Both the position numbers and the translations under genes were made by a program. The notes below the pieces were generated by a model. It had not been told where the DNA came from. It searched no databases and saw only the letters and a list, made by a program, of their open reading frames with translations. From Actinomycetota bacterium (lineage in GTDB: Bacteria; Actinomycetota; Thermoleophilia; Solirubrobacterales; Solirubrobacteraceae), in contig WLNV01000027.1 of NCBI GenBank assembly GCA_009699615.1, forward strand, positions 1 through 12,180: DNA of 12,180 nt. The letters run 5' to 3'. Below are positions 4,461 through 11,069 of this stretch, piece by piece. Positions within the stretch are counted from its first letter, which is position 1. Every line of letters begins with the position of its first letter.

Positions 4461-5909
4461 CTACTGCCAGCGTTCGAACGCGGCCGATTCGCCACGAATG
4501 ACAGCGTGAATTCCGTCTAGATCGCTGTTGAGAGCTGGGAAATCGGTGCGCCAGTGAGAGCCGCGGCTTTCCTCGCGGGCCAGCGCGCAGCGCGCTACGA
4601 GCGCGGCGAGTGGGTAAGGGTCGTCGAGCAGCCGTTCGAGACCTTCACGGTTGCGCACGAGGCCGGCGTCGCTCCACATCGCAGCCCGCGTCTCAGGGGA
4701 CGGCAGGACCAGTGGCGTGCCAGCAGGGGGATCGCCGCTCAGAGTTACCGGCTCGTCGAGCGCAGCCCGCGCGGCCCGGGCGCCAAAGACGATGCATTCG
4801 GAGAGCGAGTTTGAAGCCAGTCGATTCGCGCCGTGAAGCCCGCTGCACGCGCTCTCGCCGATCACGTAGAGGCCAGCGACGTCGGTCGCGCCGTTGAGGT
4901 CGCTCACGACCCCGCCCATCAGGTAGTGGGCCGCGGGCGCGACGGGAATCAGCTCCTCGCGCGGATTGAGGCCCGATTGCCGCAGCGCCTCGGCGATGTT
5001 GGGAAAGCGCCCGCTATCGACCGAGCGCATGTCGAGACCGACGGAGTCGACTGAATGTTCCTTAAGCTGCGTCCAGATTGCGCGAGCGACCTCATCCCGA
5101 GGGGCCAGCTCGTCAACGAAGCGTTCGCCGTCGGGACCAACCAACGTTGCCCCTTCGCCACGGATCGCCTCGCTGATCAGGAAACCCTCGCGGCCTGGGA
5201 CTCCAACAACCGCCGTCGGATGGAACTGGATGAATTCCAGATCGGCGACCGCTGCGCCCGCGTCGCGGGCCAGCATGATGCCAATGCCGATCGACCCGGG
5301 TGGGTTTGTCGTGCGCTTCCATAATGCTGCTGCGCCGCCGGTTGCGATCACCGTTCCGCGTGCCCTGACCGCTCGACCGTCTTCGCATACGACTCCAACG
5401 ACGCGGCCATCTTCGGTCCAGAGGTTGCTGGCACGAGCGCCTTCGAGGATCGTCACGCGTGGTTCGCGCACCAGCGCTGCCGAGAGCTGACGAGCCAGTC
5501 GCCGGCCCGTCGAGCTGCCGCCGGCGTGAACGATTCGTCGGCGCGAATGGCCGCCTTCAAGGCCGAGTGAGAGGTTGCCGTCCTGATCTGCGTCGAAGCG
5601 CATGCGCATCTTCTGCAGGTCGCCGATCGCGTTCGGGGCCTCGTTTACGAGTACCTCGGCCGCCGAGCGGCGCACCAGCCCGCGGCCGGCCCGCTCGGTG
5701 TCGGCGAGGTGTAGCGCGGGCGAGTCGTCCGCGCCAAGCGCCGCGGCCAACCCGCCTTGGGCCCAATAGCTGGCCGTCTGTGCCAACGGCGTCGCGCTGA
5801 TCACTGCTACGTCCGCGCCGAGGCTGGCAGCGGTCAACGCTGCGTAGAGTCCCGCGGCGCCAGCGCCGACGACGACCAGTTCTGCATCGATCCGCTGGGG
5901 CATCGGCAT
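4461..5909 (-). CDS. nadB: L-aspartate oxidase NadB
   Basis: A 482-residue FAD flavoprotein that oxidises L-aspartate to iminoaspartate, the first step of de novo NAD synthesis, in the cytoplasm. The Rossmann FAD motif is VVVGAGAAGLYAAL (12-25). Family blocks follow in order: SYWAQGGLAAAL, EGGHSRRRIVHAGG (118-131), EFIQFHPTA, SEAIRGEGATLVGPDGERFVDE, AAHYLMGGV and GESACSGLHGANRLASNSLSE (351-371). Active-site candidates are E118, H230, R250, H328 and R363. The C-terminal helical domain is short, making the protein smaller than the roughly 540-residue E. coli enzyme. The frame can be read from 5978, but MPMPQRIDAEL at 5909 fits the family and the promoter; 5903 is a second ATG. No nadA or nadC is in the window, so it is transcribed apart from them here. 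Confidence 0.92.
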   Translation of the reverse strand: MPMPQRIDAELVVVGAGAAGLYAALTAASLGADVAVISATPLAQTASYWAQGGLAAALGADDSPALHLADTERAGRGLVRRSAAEVLVNEAPNAIGDLQKMRMRFDADQDGNLSLGLEGGHSRRRIVHAGGSSTGRRLARQLSAALVREPRVTILEGARASNLWTEDGRVVGVVCEDGRAVRARGTVIATGGAAALWKRTTNPPGSIGIGIMLARDAGAAVADLEFIQFHPTAVVGVPGREGFLISEAIRGEGATLVGPDGERFVDELAPRDEVARAIWTQLKEHSVDSVGLDMRSVDSGRFPNIAEALRQSGLNPREELIPVAPAAHYLMGGVVSDLNGATDVAGLYVIGESACSGLHGANRLASNSLSECIVFGARAARAALDEPVTLSGDPPAGTPLVLPSPETRAAMWSDAGLVRNREGLERLLDDPYPLAALVARCALAREESRGSHWRTDFPALNSDLDGIHAVIRGESAAFERWQ

Positions 5910-5917
5910 CTTCCGGG

Positions 5918-5924
5918 TACCGTA
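5918..5924. promoter_or_regulatory. Shared bidirectional -10 region of nadB and the HDAC-like gene
   Basis: The 7 bases TACCGTA contain TACCGT (5918-5923) on the plus strand and TACGGT (5924-5919) on the minus strand. With six bases to the start point, plus-strand transcription would begin at A5930, two bases before GTG 5932. Minus-strand transcription would begin at 5912, three bases before ATG 5909. Both mRNAs would be nearly leaderless, and the two polymerases would compete for the same DNA. Clear -35 boxes are not visible on either side. Confidence 0.45.
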
Positions 5925-5931
5925 CCGACAG

Positions 5932-6951
5932 GTGAAGGGATTGATCTTCAGCAGCGCTACCTCGCTTGAGCATGACACCGGAGGTCACCCGGAATCGGCG
6001 CTGAGAATGATTGCGATCGAATCGGAGTTGGAGCGCCTCGACTGGCTTGGATACGGCCGCGCGGAGTCGACCGCAGCGAGCGAGCAGATGCTGCTGCGCG
6101 CACACACCGCAAAGCACCTTGAGCGCGTTCGCCAGGCCTGCGCCAGCTCGGATTCACTCGACGCCGATACCGTCGTCGTTCCCGCTTCGTTCGACGCTGC
6201 GTTGCACGCTGCCGGCGGCGCAGTCGGTGTTGTCGAGGCTCTTTGCGGCGGTAGCGTCGGCTCAGCCGCATCGCTACACCGTCCGCCCGGACACCACGCT
6301 GAAAGCGATAGGGCGATGGGCTTCTGTCTCTTCAACAACGTCGCCGTGGCTGCGTTGCACGCGATCGAGAGCTGTGGCCTTAGCCGCGTTCTAATTCTCG
6401 ACTGGGACGTTCATCACGGGAATGGGACAGAGCAGATCTTCGCCGGCGACGACCGCGTCTGCTTCGTATCGCTGCATCAGTCTCCGTGTTACCCGGGGAC
6501 CGGCGCGGCAACCGATCAGGGCACGGGTGCAGGGATCGGCTACACCGTCAACTGCCCGATTCCTGCAGGCTCGGGAGATGGCCTCTTCGTCGGTCTAGTC
6601 GAGCAGCTGGTGGCACCCTTGCTGGAGGTTTACGAGCCTCAGCTGCTCTTGATCTCTGCCGGATTTGACGCCCACCGCGATGACCCACTCGCTAACTGCC
6701 TAGTAACCGACGGCGGCTTTGCAGCGATGGCGCGAGCGGTGCGTCAGGCAGCCGACCGATTCCAGACTCCGGTCGGCCTTGTGCTCGAAGGCGGCTACAA
6801 CGTCGATGCGCTGGCGCGTTCTCTTGCCGCTTCGCTAAGCGAACTTATTGGGCGACCTACCGGCCTGGAGCAGGGAGAGCCGAGCGCATCGTTGGCTGGT
6901 GACATCGCCGCCGGTGTTCTCGCGCGCCCTGCCTTCGCAGCGAACAGCTAG
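5932..6951 (+). CDS. Class II histone-deacetylase-like amidohydrolase (acetylpolyamine/AcuC type)
   Basis: A 339-residue single-domain zinc deacetylase. Family motifs run in order: LEHDTGGHPES (12-22), HRPPGHHAE (116-124) with the His pair H121/H122, GFCLFNNVA (130-138), ILDWDVHHGNGTEQIF (155-170), SLHQSPCYPGTG (180-191), SAGFDAHRDDPLA (242-254) and LEGGYN (285-290). Zinc ligands are D159, H161 and D246; the catalytic Tyr is Y289. Bacterial members remove acetyl groups from small amines, acetylated proteins or similar amides; the substrate cannot be read from sequence. The GTG start puts MKGLIFSSATSLEHD at the family N-terminus and lies two bases after the predicted transcription start. The gene is divergent from nadB, and its stop codon overlaps that of the convergent zinc-ribbon gene. 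Confidence 0.88.
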   Translation: MKGLIFSSATSLEHDTGGHPESALRMIAIESELERLDWLGYGRAESTAASEQMLLRAHTAKHLERVRQACASSDSLDADTVVVPASFDAALHAAGGAVGVVEALCGGSVGSAASLHRPPGHHAESDRAMGFCLFNNVAVAALHAIESCGLSRVLILDWDVHHGNGTEQIFAGDDRVCFVSLHQSPCYPGTGAATDQGTGAGIGYTVNCPIPAGSGDGLFVGLVEQLVAPLLEVYEPQLLLISAGFDAHRDDPLANCLVTDGGFAAMARAVRQAADRFQTPVGLVLEGGYNVDALARSLAASLSELIGRPTGLEQGEPSASLAGDIAAGVLARPAFAANS

Positions 6952-7364
6952 GGAGTCGTGGCGGGCGGCGTCGTAGCTGGCGGCGTCGTCGGAGTTGGCA
7001 CGACCGTTGGTGGCGCCGGAGTAGTCGGTTCGGGGGTAGTCGGTTCGGGGGTAGTCGGCGCGGGAGTAACTCCTGGCGCGAGTGCTTCCCCTGGTTGAAC
7101 CGTGATCGTTTGGGTCGTCGTGCGTGCGCGAAGCGGGTCGTCATCTGTCACTGCGACAAAGGCGCCGACCAGCACGCCAATAGTTACGGCAAGGATCGCG
7201 ATTAGCGCGTAGATCGGGCGACGCCAGCGCGGCGCCGGGGCAATGACGGTGCGCGCGGGGTCACCGCAGTTGAGGCACCAATCCTGCTGGGCGTGCAACC
7301 ACTCGCCGCAGTGCGGGCAGGGCAGAGAGCCGTAGGCCCACTGCGGATTGGCAATCGACGCCAC
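6948..7364 (-). CDS. Zinc-ribbon membrane protein with Pro/Thr-rich tail
   Basis: A 138-residue protein from GTG 7364. An N-terminal zinc ribbon (C16-x2-C19 and C30-x2-C33, in CPHCGEW and WCLNCGD) is followed by a basic stretch (RWRRP), one membrane helix (about 51-72) and an outside tail that is almost entirely Pro and Thr from about residue 98 on (TPEPTTPEPTTPAPPT and onward). By the positive-inside rule the ribbon is cytoplasmic and the tail spans or enters the cell wall. The stop codon shares the CTAG at 6948-6951 with the convergent HDAC-like gene. It starts 6 bases after the stop of the other zinc-ribbon gene, so the two are very likely co-transcribed. Function unknown. Confidence 0.7.
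   Translation of the reverse strand: MASIANPQWAYGSLPCPHCGEWLHAQQDWCLNCGDPARTVIAPAPRWRRPIYALIAILAVTIGVLVGAFVAVTDDDPLRARTTTQTITVQPGEALAPGVTPAPTTPEPTTPEPTTPAPPTVVPTPTTPPATTPPATTP
7021..7065. repeat. 15-bp tandem repeat encoding PTTPE
   Basis: GTAGTCGGTTCGGGG is present twice exactly (7021-7035, 7036-7050) and a third time with three changes (7051-7065). Read on the minus strand it encodes the Pro/Thr/Glu repeat in the tail of the zinc-ribbon membrane protein. Its 15-base, in-frame unit can change tail length by slippage without a frameshift. Confidence 0.8.
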
Positions 7365-7370
7365 GCTCGA

Positions 7371-8147
7371 TCAGGCCGGAGGGCCGCTGCCCGGCTGTGC
7401 GTTGAATGGATCGGTCGGTGGCGCCGCAGGCTGCTGCTGCCCGACGTCGTAGACGCTGTTGGCGCCGACCGATCCGAGCCCGGCAACCGAGCTTGGGCCA
7501 CCGAAGGCGAGACCACAGTGGGGGCAGAAGTGCGCGTCGCTGCCGTGAAGGGTCCCGCAACGGGCGCAGGCACTTACACCGGGGATGAACAGCTCGGCGT
7601 ACGGGGTCTGCAGCTGCAGCACCTCTTCGAGTGCCCGAATCTCGCGGTCCAGCGTCTCGATCGCCAGAACCTTCCCTTCTACCAAAGCTTCGTCACCGCG
7701 TTCGAAGCGATGCTGGTCGAAGACCAGCCCACCGAGGTCGCGGTAGCCAAGCTCACGGATCTGGCGCAGGTAGCGAAGCCGACGGCGCAATCGGCCCCTC
7801 TCGCGGAAGCCGGGGTGCTTCGGTTCGGGCGGCAGTACGGCGCCACCGGGCTGCTGCGGATCAGCGGCGGCTGGCTCCGAAGCGGTGACGACCGGCGCCG
7901 AATCGAACGGAGCAGCGTGCTGTGGCTCAATCGTCGGCGGCGGTGTAGGGAAACCCTCTCCGTCGCTGCCGTGCTCGGCCGCGATGATCATCGTCTGCGG
8001 CTCGCCCTGTGCAGCAGGTGGAGGCAAGATGACGGTCGCGTCGGGAATCGCGGCGGGGGCGGCCGGCTCGAGGACGGCGGCCTCGGGGAGGGGTAGGGAG
8101 TCGGTTTGGTCCGTCTTGCGGCGGAAGATTCGGTCGCTCAGTCCCAT
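7371..8147 (-). CDS. Zinc-ribbon protein with helical linker
   Basis: A 258-residue protein from ATG 8147 (MGLSDRIFRRKTDQ). Residues 15-110 are low-complexity, rich in Pro, Ala and acidic residues. Residues 113-180 form a charged helical region (RGRLRRRLRYLRQIRELGYRD, then GKVLAIETLDREIRALEEVL) that looks coiled-coil capable. A zinc ribbon follows, with C194-x2-C197 and C208-x2-C211 (CARCG, CPHCG), then a Gly/Pro-rich tail. No membrane helix is seen. The start overlaps the last 10 bases of the glycosyltransferase gene; longer readings of the frame run deep into that gene and look non-coding. The Pro-rich part and paired ribbons suggest a scaffold or adaptor that works with the membrane-anchored zinc-ribbon protein encoded next, but this is inferred. 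Confidence 0.7.
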   Translation of the reverse strand: MGLSDRIFRRKTDQTDSLPLPEAAVLEPAAPAAIPDATVILPPPAAQGEPQTMIIAAEHGSDGEGFPTPPPTIEPQHAAPFDSAPVVTASEPAAADPQQPGGAVLPPEPKHPGFRERGRLRRRLRYLRQIRELGYRDLGGLVFDQHRFERGDEALVEGKVLAIETLDREIRALEEVLQLQTPYAELFIPGVSACARCGTLHGSDAHFCPHCGLAFGGPSSVAGLGSVGANSVYDVGQQQPAAPPTDPFNAQPGSGPPA

Positions 8148-9124
8148 GGTGTGCTCATATGCTTCCCGTCGTTGCGCGCAGCGGCCGAGTCTAGCGGGCT
8201 GTCGAGCCGCGATCGCCACGTGGCGAGCAGTCGCTCCGCCATCCGTACGGCACTGAACTCCTCGGCCCGCGGCCGCGACTCGATCCTCGGATCGGGCTGG
8301 TCGAGGCTTGCGCCAAGAACCTCGCTCCAAGCCGATTCGTCGAACGGCAGGCAGGAAGCTGCATCGATCCCGCGCATCGCCGCTTCGTGGACCCCGGTCG
8401 GCGTCGCGCAGACCGGCACGTTGCAGGCCATCGCTTCGAGCACCGCGAGGCCGAACCCCTCGTGGTCGGAGGGTGCGATCACGGCGTTCGCGGCGTTGAT
8501 CCAGAGCGGAACCTGCTGAGGGTCGATAGCTCCCAGCGTCAGTAGCTGGGCGTTGCAGCGGGCGGCTACCGCCTGCGCGCGGTCGTACCGCTTACCGAGT
8601 CGAGCGGGGTCGGCCGGGAACAGCAGGTAGCGACCATCCCGCTCAAGCGCCAGGCTCTCTCGCGCCGCTCTGCGGTCGAGGGGGCGAAAGCGGTCGGTGG
8701 CGACGCCGCACGGCAGGATCTCAACCGCGCGTTTTGGATAGCCGGGAACATCGCGGGCTAGCTCGGGACTCGCGGCGCCAATCAAATCGATGAATGGAAG
8801 CGCCGCGCGGGTGATCGTGCGCGAGCGCCGATGGCGCAGGTCTGTTCCGTGCAGAGTCAGCCCGTGGATCTGTGCACGGACAACCAGCGAGGGCCACGCG
8901 GTCAGTCCGAAATGCGCGTGAACAACGTCAAAGCGCTGGCCGGAATAGCTGCCGCGAAGCTCGCGCGCCGCGGCAGCATAGGCGCCAGGGGCGAAGGCGA
9001 AGCATTCGAGTTCGAGCTCGGGGTCTTCTAGCGACCGAAGCGCCTCTACTTGGTCCCGTACGAAGCTGCCGAGCTCAGGTCGCTCGGGCGAGGGCCACAT
9101 GTTGGTGACGATTAGAACACGCAT
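8138..9124 (-). CDS. GT4-family glycosyltransferase
   Basis: A 328-residue retaining, GT-B fold glycosyltransferase. The N-terminal domain opens MRVLIVTNMWPSPERPELGSFV, typical of GT4 enzymes, and contains DVVHAHFGLTAW and LTLHGTDLRH. The C-terminal nucleotide-sugar domain has the acceptor-loop proline-rich LPCGVATDRF, LGKRYDRA and the E-x7-E motif EGFGLAVLEAMACNVPV (E222 and E230). Such enzymes transfer hexoses from UDP- or GDP-sugars to lipids or cell-envelope glycans at the inner face of the membrane; the donor and acceptor are not predictable. It is a little shorter than many GT4 enzymes. ATG 9124 fits the family start; GTG 9142 would add six residues and lies inside an inverted repeat. 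It is the first gene of a three-gene minus-strand unit with two zinc-ribbon genes. Confidence 0.85.
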   Translation of the reverse strand: MRVLIVTNMWPSPERPELGSFVRDQVEALRSLEDPELELECFAFAPGAYAAAARELRGSYSGQRFDVVHAHFGLTAWPSLVVRAQIHGLTLHGTDLRHRRSRTITRAALPFIDLIGAASPELARDVPGYPKRAVEILPCGVATDRFRPLDRRAARESLALERDGRYLLFPADPARLGKRYDRAQAVAARCNAQLLTLGAIDPQQVPLWINAANAVIAPSDHEGFGLAVLEAMACNVPVCATPTGVHEAAMRGIDAASCLPFDESAWSEVLGASLDQPDPRIESRPRAEEFSAVRMAERLLATWRSRLDSPLDSAAARNDGKHMSTPWD

Positions 9125-9136
9125 CCGTTGCTGATT

Positions 9137-9157
9137 GTCCACCTAATGCCGGTGGAC
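9137..9157. promoter_or_regulatory. Palindromic operator candidate upstream of the glycosyltransferase
   Basis: GTCCACC (9137-9143) and GGTGGAC (9151-9157) form a perfect 7-bp inverted repeat around TAATGCC. It lies 13 bases upstream of the glycosyltransferase ATG (minus strand), next to a poor -10 candidate (GACAAT, 9 bases before the ATG). It is also 60 bases upstream of the divergent pilin-like gene. Both the position and the symmetry suit a repressor site, although a 5' hairpin is also possible. Confidence 0.4.
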
Positions 9158-9217
9158 TAGCGCAACGAAGCTGTCCAGGCTGCCAGCAGTCCCCGTCCGT
9201 CAACCGCTAGGAGCCTC

Positions 9218-9451
9218 ATGACTTACCGCCTGCAGGGTCGTATCCATGCCAGTCTGCACCAAGCGATTCTTCGCCTCAACGGCTCTTCAGGCCAAGGAAC
9301 GGTCGAGTACGTTGCACTGATCCTGCTCGTCGCAGGAGTCCTTGCCGGCGTAATCGTCGCCGGCAAGTCGCTCAAGGGCGGAGGCATCGCACAGACCGTC
9401 GTGGCGAAGCTGAAGGAATCGATCGACAGCGTCGGCAGCGCGAAGCCGTAG
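9218..9451 (+). CDS. Flp/type IVb pilin-like small membrane protein
   Basis: A 77-residue protein with a class III (prepilin-peptidase) signal. The likely cleavage is after G25 in SSG-QGTVEYVALILL; E30 at +5 and Y31 at +6 are the hallmark of Flp-type pilins, followed by a hydrophobic helix (about 31-48) and a short polar tail. Such subunits assemble into Tad/Flp fimbriae or act as pseudopilins at the membrane after cleavage by TadV/PilD-type peptidases. AGGAG (9209-9213) four bases before the ATG supports the start. No tad, cpa or prepilin-peptidase gene is in the window, so it is an orphan subunit locally; its role may be structural or part of secretion. It is divergent from the glycosyltransferase. 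Confidence 0.75.
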   Translation: MTYRLQGRIHASLHQAILRLNGSSGQGTVEYVALILLVAGVLAGVIVAGKSLKGGGIAQTVVAKLKESIDSVGSAKP

Positions 9452-9469
9452 TCCGGTCGCGCGCGGCTC

Positions 9470-9475
9470 TATCCT
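9470..9475 (+). promoter_or_regulatory. Putative -10 box of murI (leaderless)
   Basis: TATCCT is followed by six bases (GACCAA) and then GTG at 9482, so the predicted transcription start is the first base of the start codon. The same hexamer precedes cysM. This box favours GTG 9482 over ATG 9488 as the murI start. No ribosome binding site is present and no -35 box is clear. Confidence 0.55.
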
Positions 9476-9481
9476 GACCAA

Positions 9482-10330
9482 GTGGCCATGATAAGCGACC
9501 CGCGGGAGCGGCCAATTGCCGTCTTCGACTCCGGCGTGGGTGGTCTAACGGTGCTGCACGAGCTGCTCGTGCACCTGCCGGCCGAGGACTACATCTACCT
9601 AGGCGATACTGCTCGCTTTCCCTACGGAGAGCGCACGCCCGAGGAGCTCGCCGGCTTCAGCCTCGAGATCGCGGAGGAGCTGCTCGCACGGAACGCAAAG
9701 CTGCTCGTCGTTGCCTGCAACTCGGCGACCTCGGCTGCGCTGCCAGCACTGCAGCAGAGGATGCGTCAGACAACCCTTGGCGTCGAAGTTCTCGGAGTCG
9801 TGCGCCCGGAGGCGATCCAGGCAGTAGCGACAACCAACAACGGCAGGATCGGTTTGCTGGCGACGAACGCGACCGTGGCGAGTGGTGCTTACGAGCAGGC
9901 AATCCATGCAGCCGACCCGCACGTAACGCTGACCTCGGTTGCGGCTCAGGAGCTGGCCCCGTTGATTCAATCCGGCTCAACCTTTGACGACAGCGTCGTC
10001 GAGCTCGTCCGCGGCTACATCGAGCCTCTGCGCGAAGCTCGCGTCGACACCGTCATTCTCGGCTGCACCCACTACCCGCTGCTCAGTCCAATCCTCCAGC
10101 GGATGCTCGGGCGCGACGTCCGAATCGTCACCTCGGGTGTGGCCTTGGCTCGTCAGGTCGAGCACGTCCTCGGCGCGCGTGACCTCGCCAACCCTGATCG
10201 GAGCGAAGGCAGCTACCGCTTCCTCTCGACCGGCGACCCAGAGGCATTCGCAGCAATCGGTACACGCTTCCTCCAGCTTCCACTTGGTCCTGTTGAGCAG
10301 GTAACACTCCACGAAGGGGTAATCGCATGA
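9482..10330 (+). CDS. murI: Glutamate racemase MurI
   Basis: A 282-residue cofactor-independent racemase that makes D-glutamate for peptidoglycan in the cytoplasm. Family blocks: AVFDSGVGGLTVLHEL (13-28), YLGDTARFPYG (39-49), VVACNSATSAALPAL (76-90) with catalytic C79, GVVRPE, and LGCTHYPLL (193-201) with catalytic C195. The two-cysteine arrangement is complete. GTG 9482 is chosen because a -10 box lies six bases before it; ATG 9488 is the alternative and would remove two residues. The stop TGA overlaps the rph ATG (ATGA), so the two are translationally coupled. In M. tuberculosis murI is likewise followed, with one gene between, by rph and rdgB. Confidence 0.95.
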   Translation: MAMISDPRERPIAVFDSGVGGLTVLHELLVHLPAEDYIYLGDTARFPYGERTPEELAGFSLEIAEELLARNAKLLVVACNSATSAALPALQQRMRQTTLGVEVLGVVRPEAIQAVATTNNGRIGLLATNATVASGAYEQAIHAADPHVTLTSVAAQELAPLIQSGSTFDDSVVELVRGYIEPLREARVDTVILGCTHYPLLSPILQRMLGRDVRIVTSGVALARQVEHVLGARDLANPDRSEGSYRFLSTGDPEAFAAIGTRFLQLPLGPVEQVTLHEGVIA

Positions 10331-11064
10331 GCACCTATCAGCGTCCTGATGGCCGCCGTCCCGACGAACTCCGACCTGTGCTGATTGAGCCCGGCTTCGT
10401 GAGCACCGCGACCGGCTCGGCGCTGATCAGCTGTGGTGGCACACGCGTCATCTGCACAGCTTCGATAGAGGAAGGCGTGCCACGCTGGCGTGCCGGTAAG
10501 GGGCTTGGCTGGCTGACGGCCGAGTACGGGATGCTTCCCGCCTCGACCGGCGAGCGCAAACCACGCGACATCAACAAGGGCAGGCTCGATGGCCGCACGG
10601 TCGAGATTCAGCGCCTGATCGGGCGTTCCGTGCGCGGCGTGATCAATTACGAAGCACTCGGCGAGATGACGATCCACCTTGACTGCGATGTGCTCGAAGC
10701 CGATGGCGGCACGCGCTGCGCTTCGATCACCGGTGCCTACGTGGCCCTCGCGCTTGGCGTCCAGCGGCTTGTTGCCGAGGGCAGACTTGCGAGTATCCCG
10801 TTGAACGGCGAAGTTGCAGCGGTCTCCTGCGGAATCGTCGGTGAGACGCCACTGCTCGATCTCAACTACGTCGAAGACTCCGGCGCTGAAGTTGACGCCA
10901 ACGTCGTGATGACTGGAGATGGTGGACTGATCGAGGTACAAGCGACGGCCGAGAAGACGGCACTGCAGCGGACGCACCTTGACGAACTGCTGGTCCTGGC
11001 GGCGGCGGGCATCGAGCAGTTGCGCGCGGCGCAGGATCTGGCTATCACGGCCGGCAGCCACTGA
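10327..11064 (+). CDS. rph: Ribonuclease PH
   Basis: A 245-residue phosphorolytic 3'-5' exoribonuclease that trims tRNA precursors, normally as a hexameric ring. Typical blocks: RPDGRRPDELRP at the N-terminus, GSALISCGGTRVICTASIE, GWLTAEYGMLPASTGER, GRTVEIQRLIGRSVR (phosphate-binding arginines), LDCDVLEADGGTRCASI, and LDLNYVEDSGAEVDANVV near the C-terminus. The length is normal and no key block is missing. The ATG lies in the ATGA overlap with the murI stop, and AAGGGG a few bases upstream, inside murI, can serve as ribosome binding site. rdgB follows after 5 bases. Many actinobacterial and proteobacterial genomes pair rph with rdgB. Confidence 0.95.
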   Translation: MSTYQRPDGRRPDELRPVLIEPGFVSTATGSALISCGGTRVICTASIEEGVPRWRAGKGLGWLTAEYGMLPASTGERKPRDINKGRLDGRTVEIQRLIGRSVRGVINYEALGEMTIHLDCDVLEADGGTRCASITGAYVALALGVQRLVAEGRLASIPLNGEVAAVSCGIVGETPLLDLNYVEDSGAEVDANVVMTGDGGLIEVQATAEKTALQRTHLDELLVLAAAGIEQLRAAQDLAITAGSH

Positions 11065-11069
11065 CGCCG

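Noticed and set aside
5910..5978. N-terminal extension of NadB (23 extra residues)
   Set aside because: It overlaps the HDAC-like gene and the shared promoter, and the extension has no NadB similarity. MPMPQRIDAEL is the normal start.
7293..8096. 267-codon plus-strand open frame opposite the zinc-ribbon genes
   Set aside because: The opposite strand encodes two CxxC/CxxC ribbons with sensible domains. The plus-strand translation is low-complexity and unrelated to any family.
8148..8330. 61-residue N-terminal extension of the zinc-ribbon protein
   Set aside because: It lies inside the glycosyltransferase C-terminus in another frame and is Arg-rich shadow sequence. MGLSDRIF at 8147 is preferred.
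10213..11061. 282-codon minus-strand open frame opposite rph
   Set aside because: rph on the plus strand is unmistakable. The minus-strand translation has no recognisable domain and is a codon-usage shadow.
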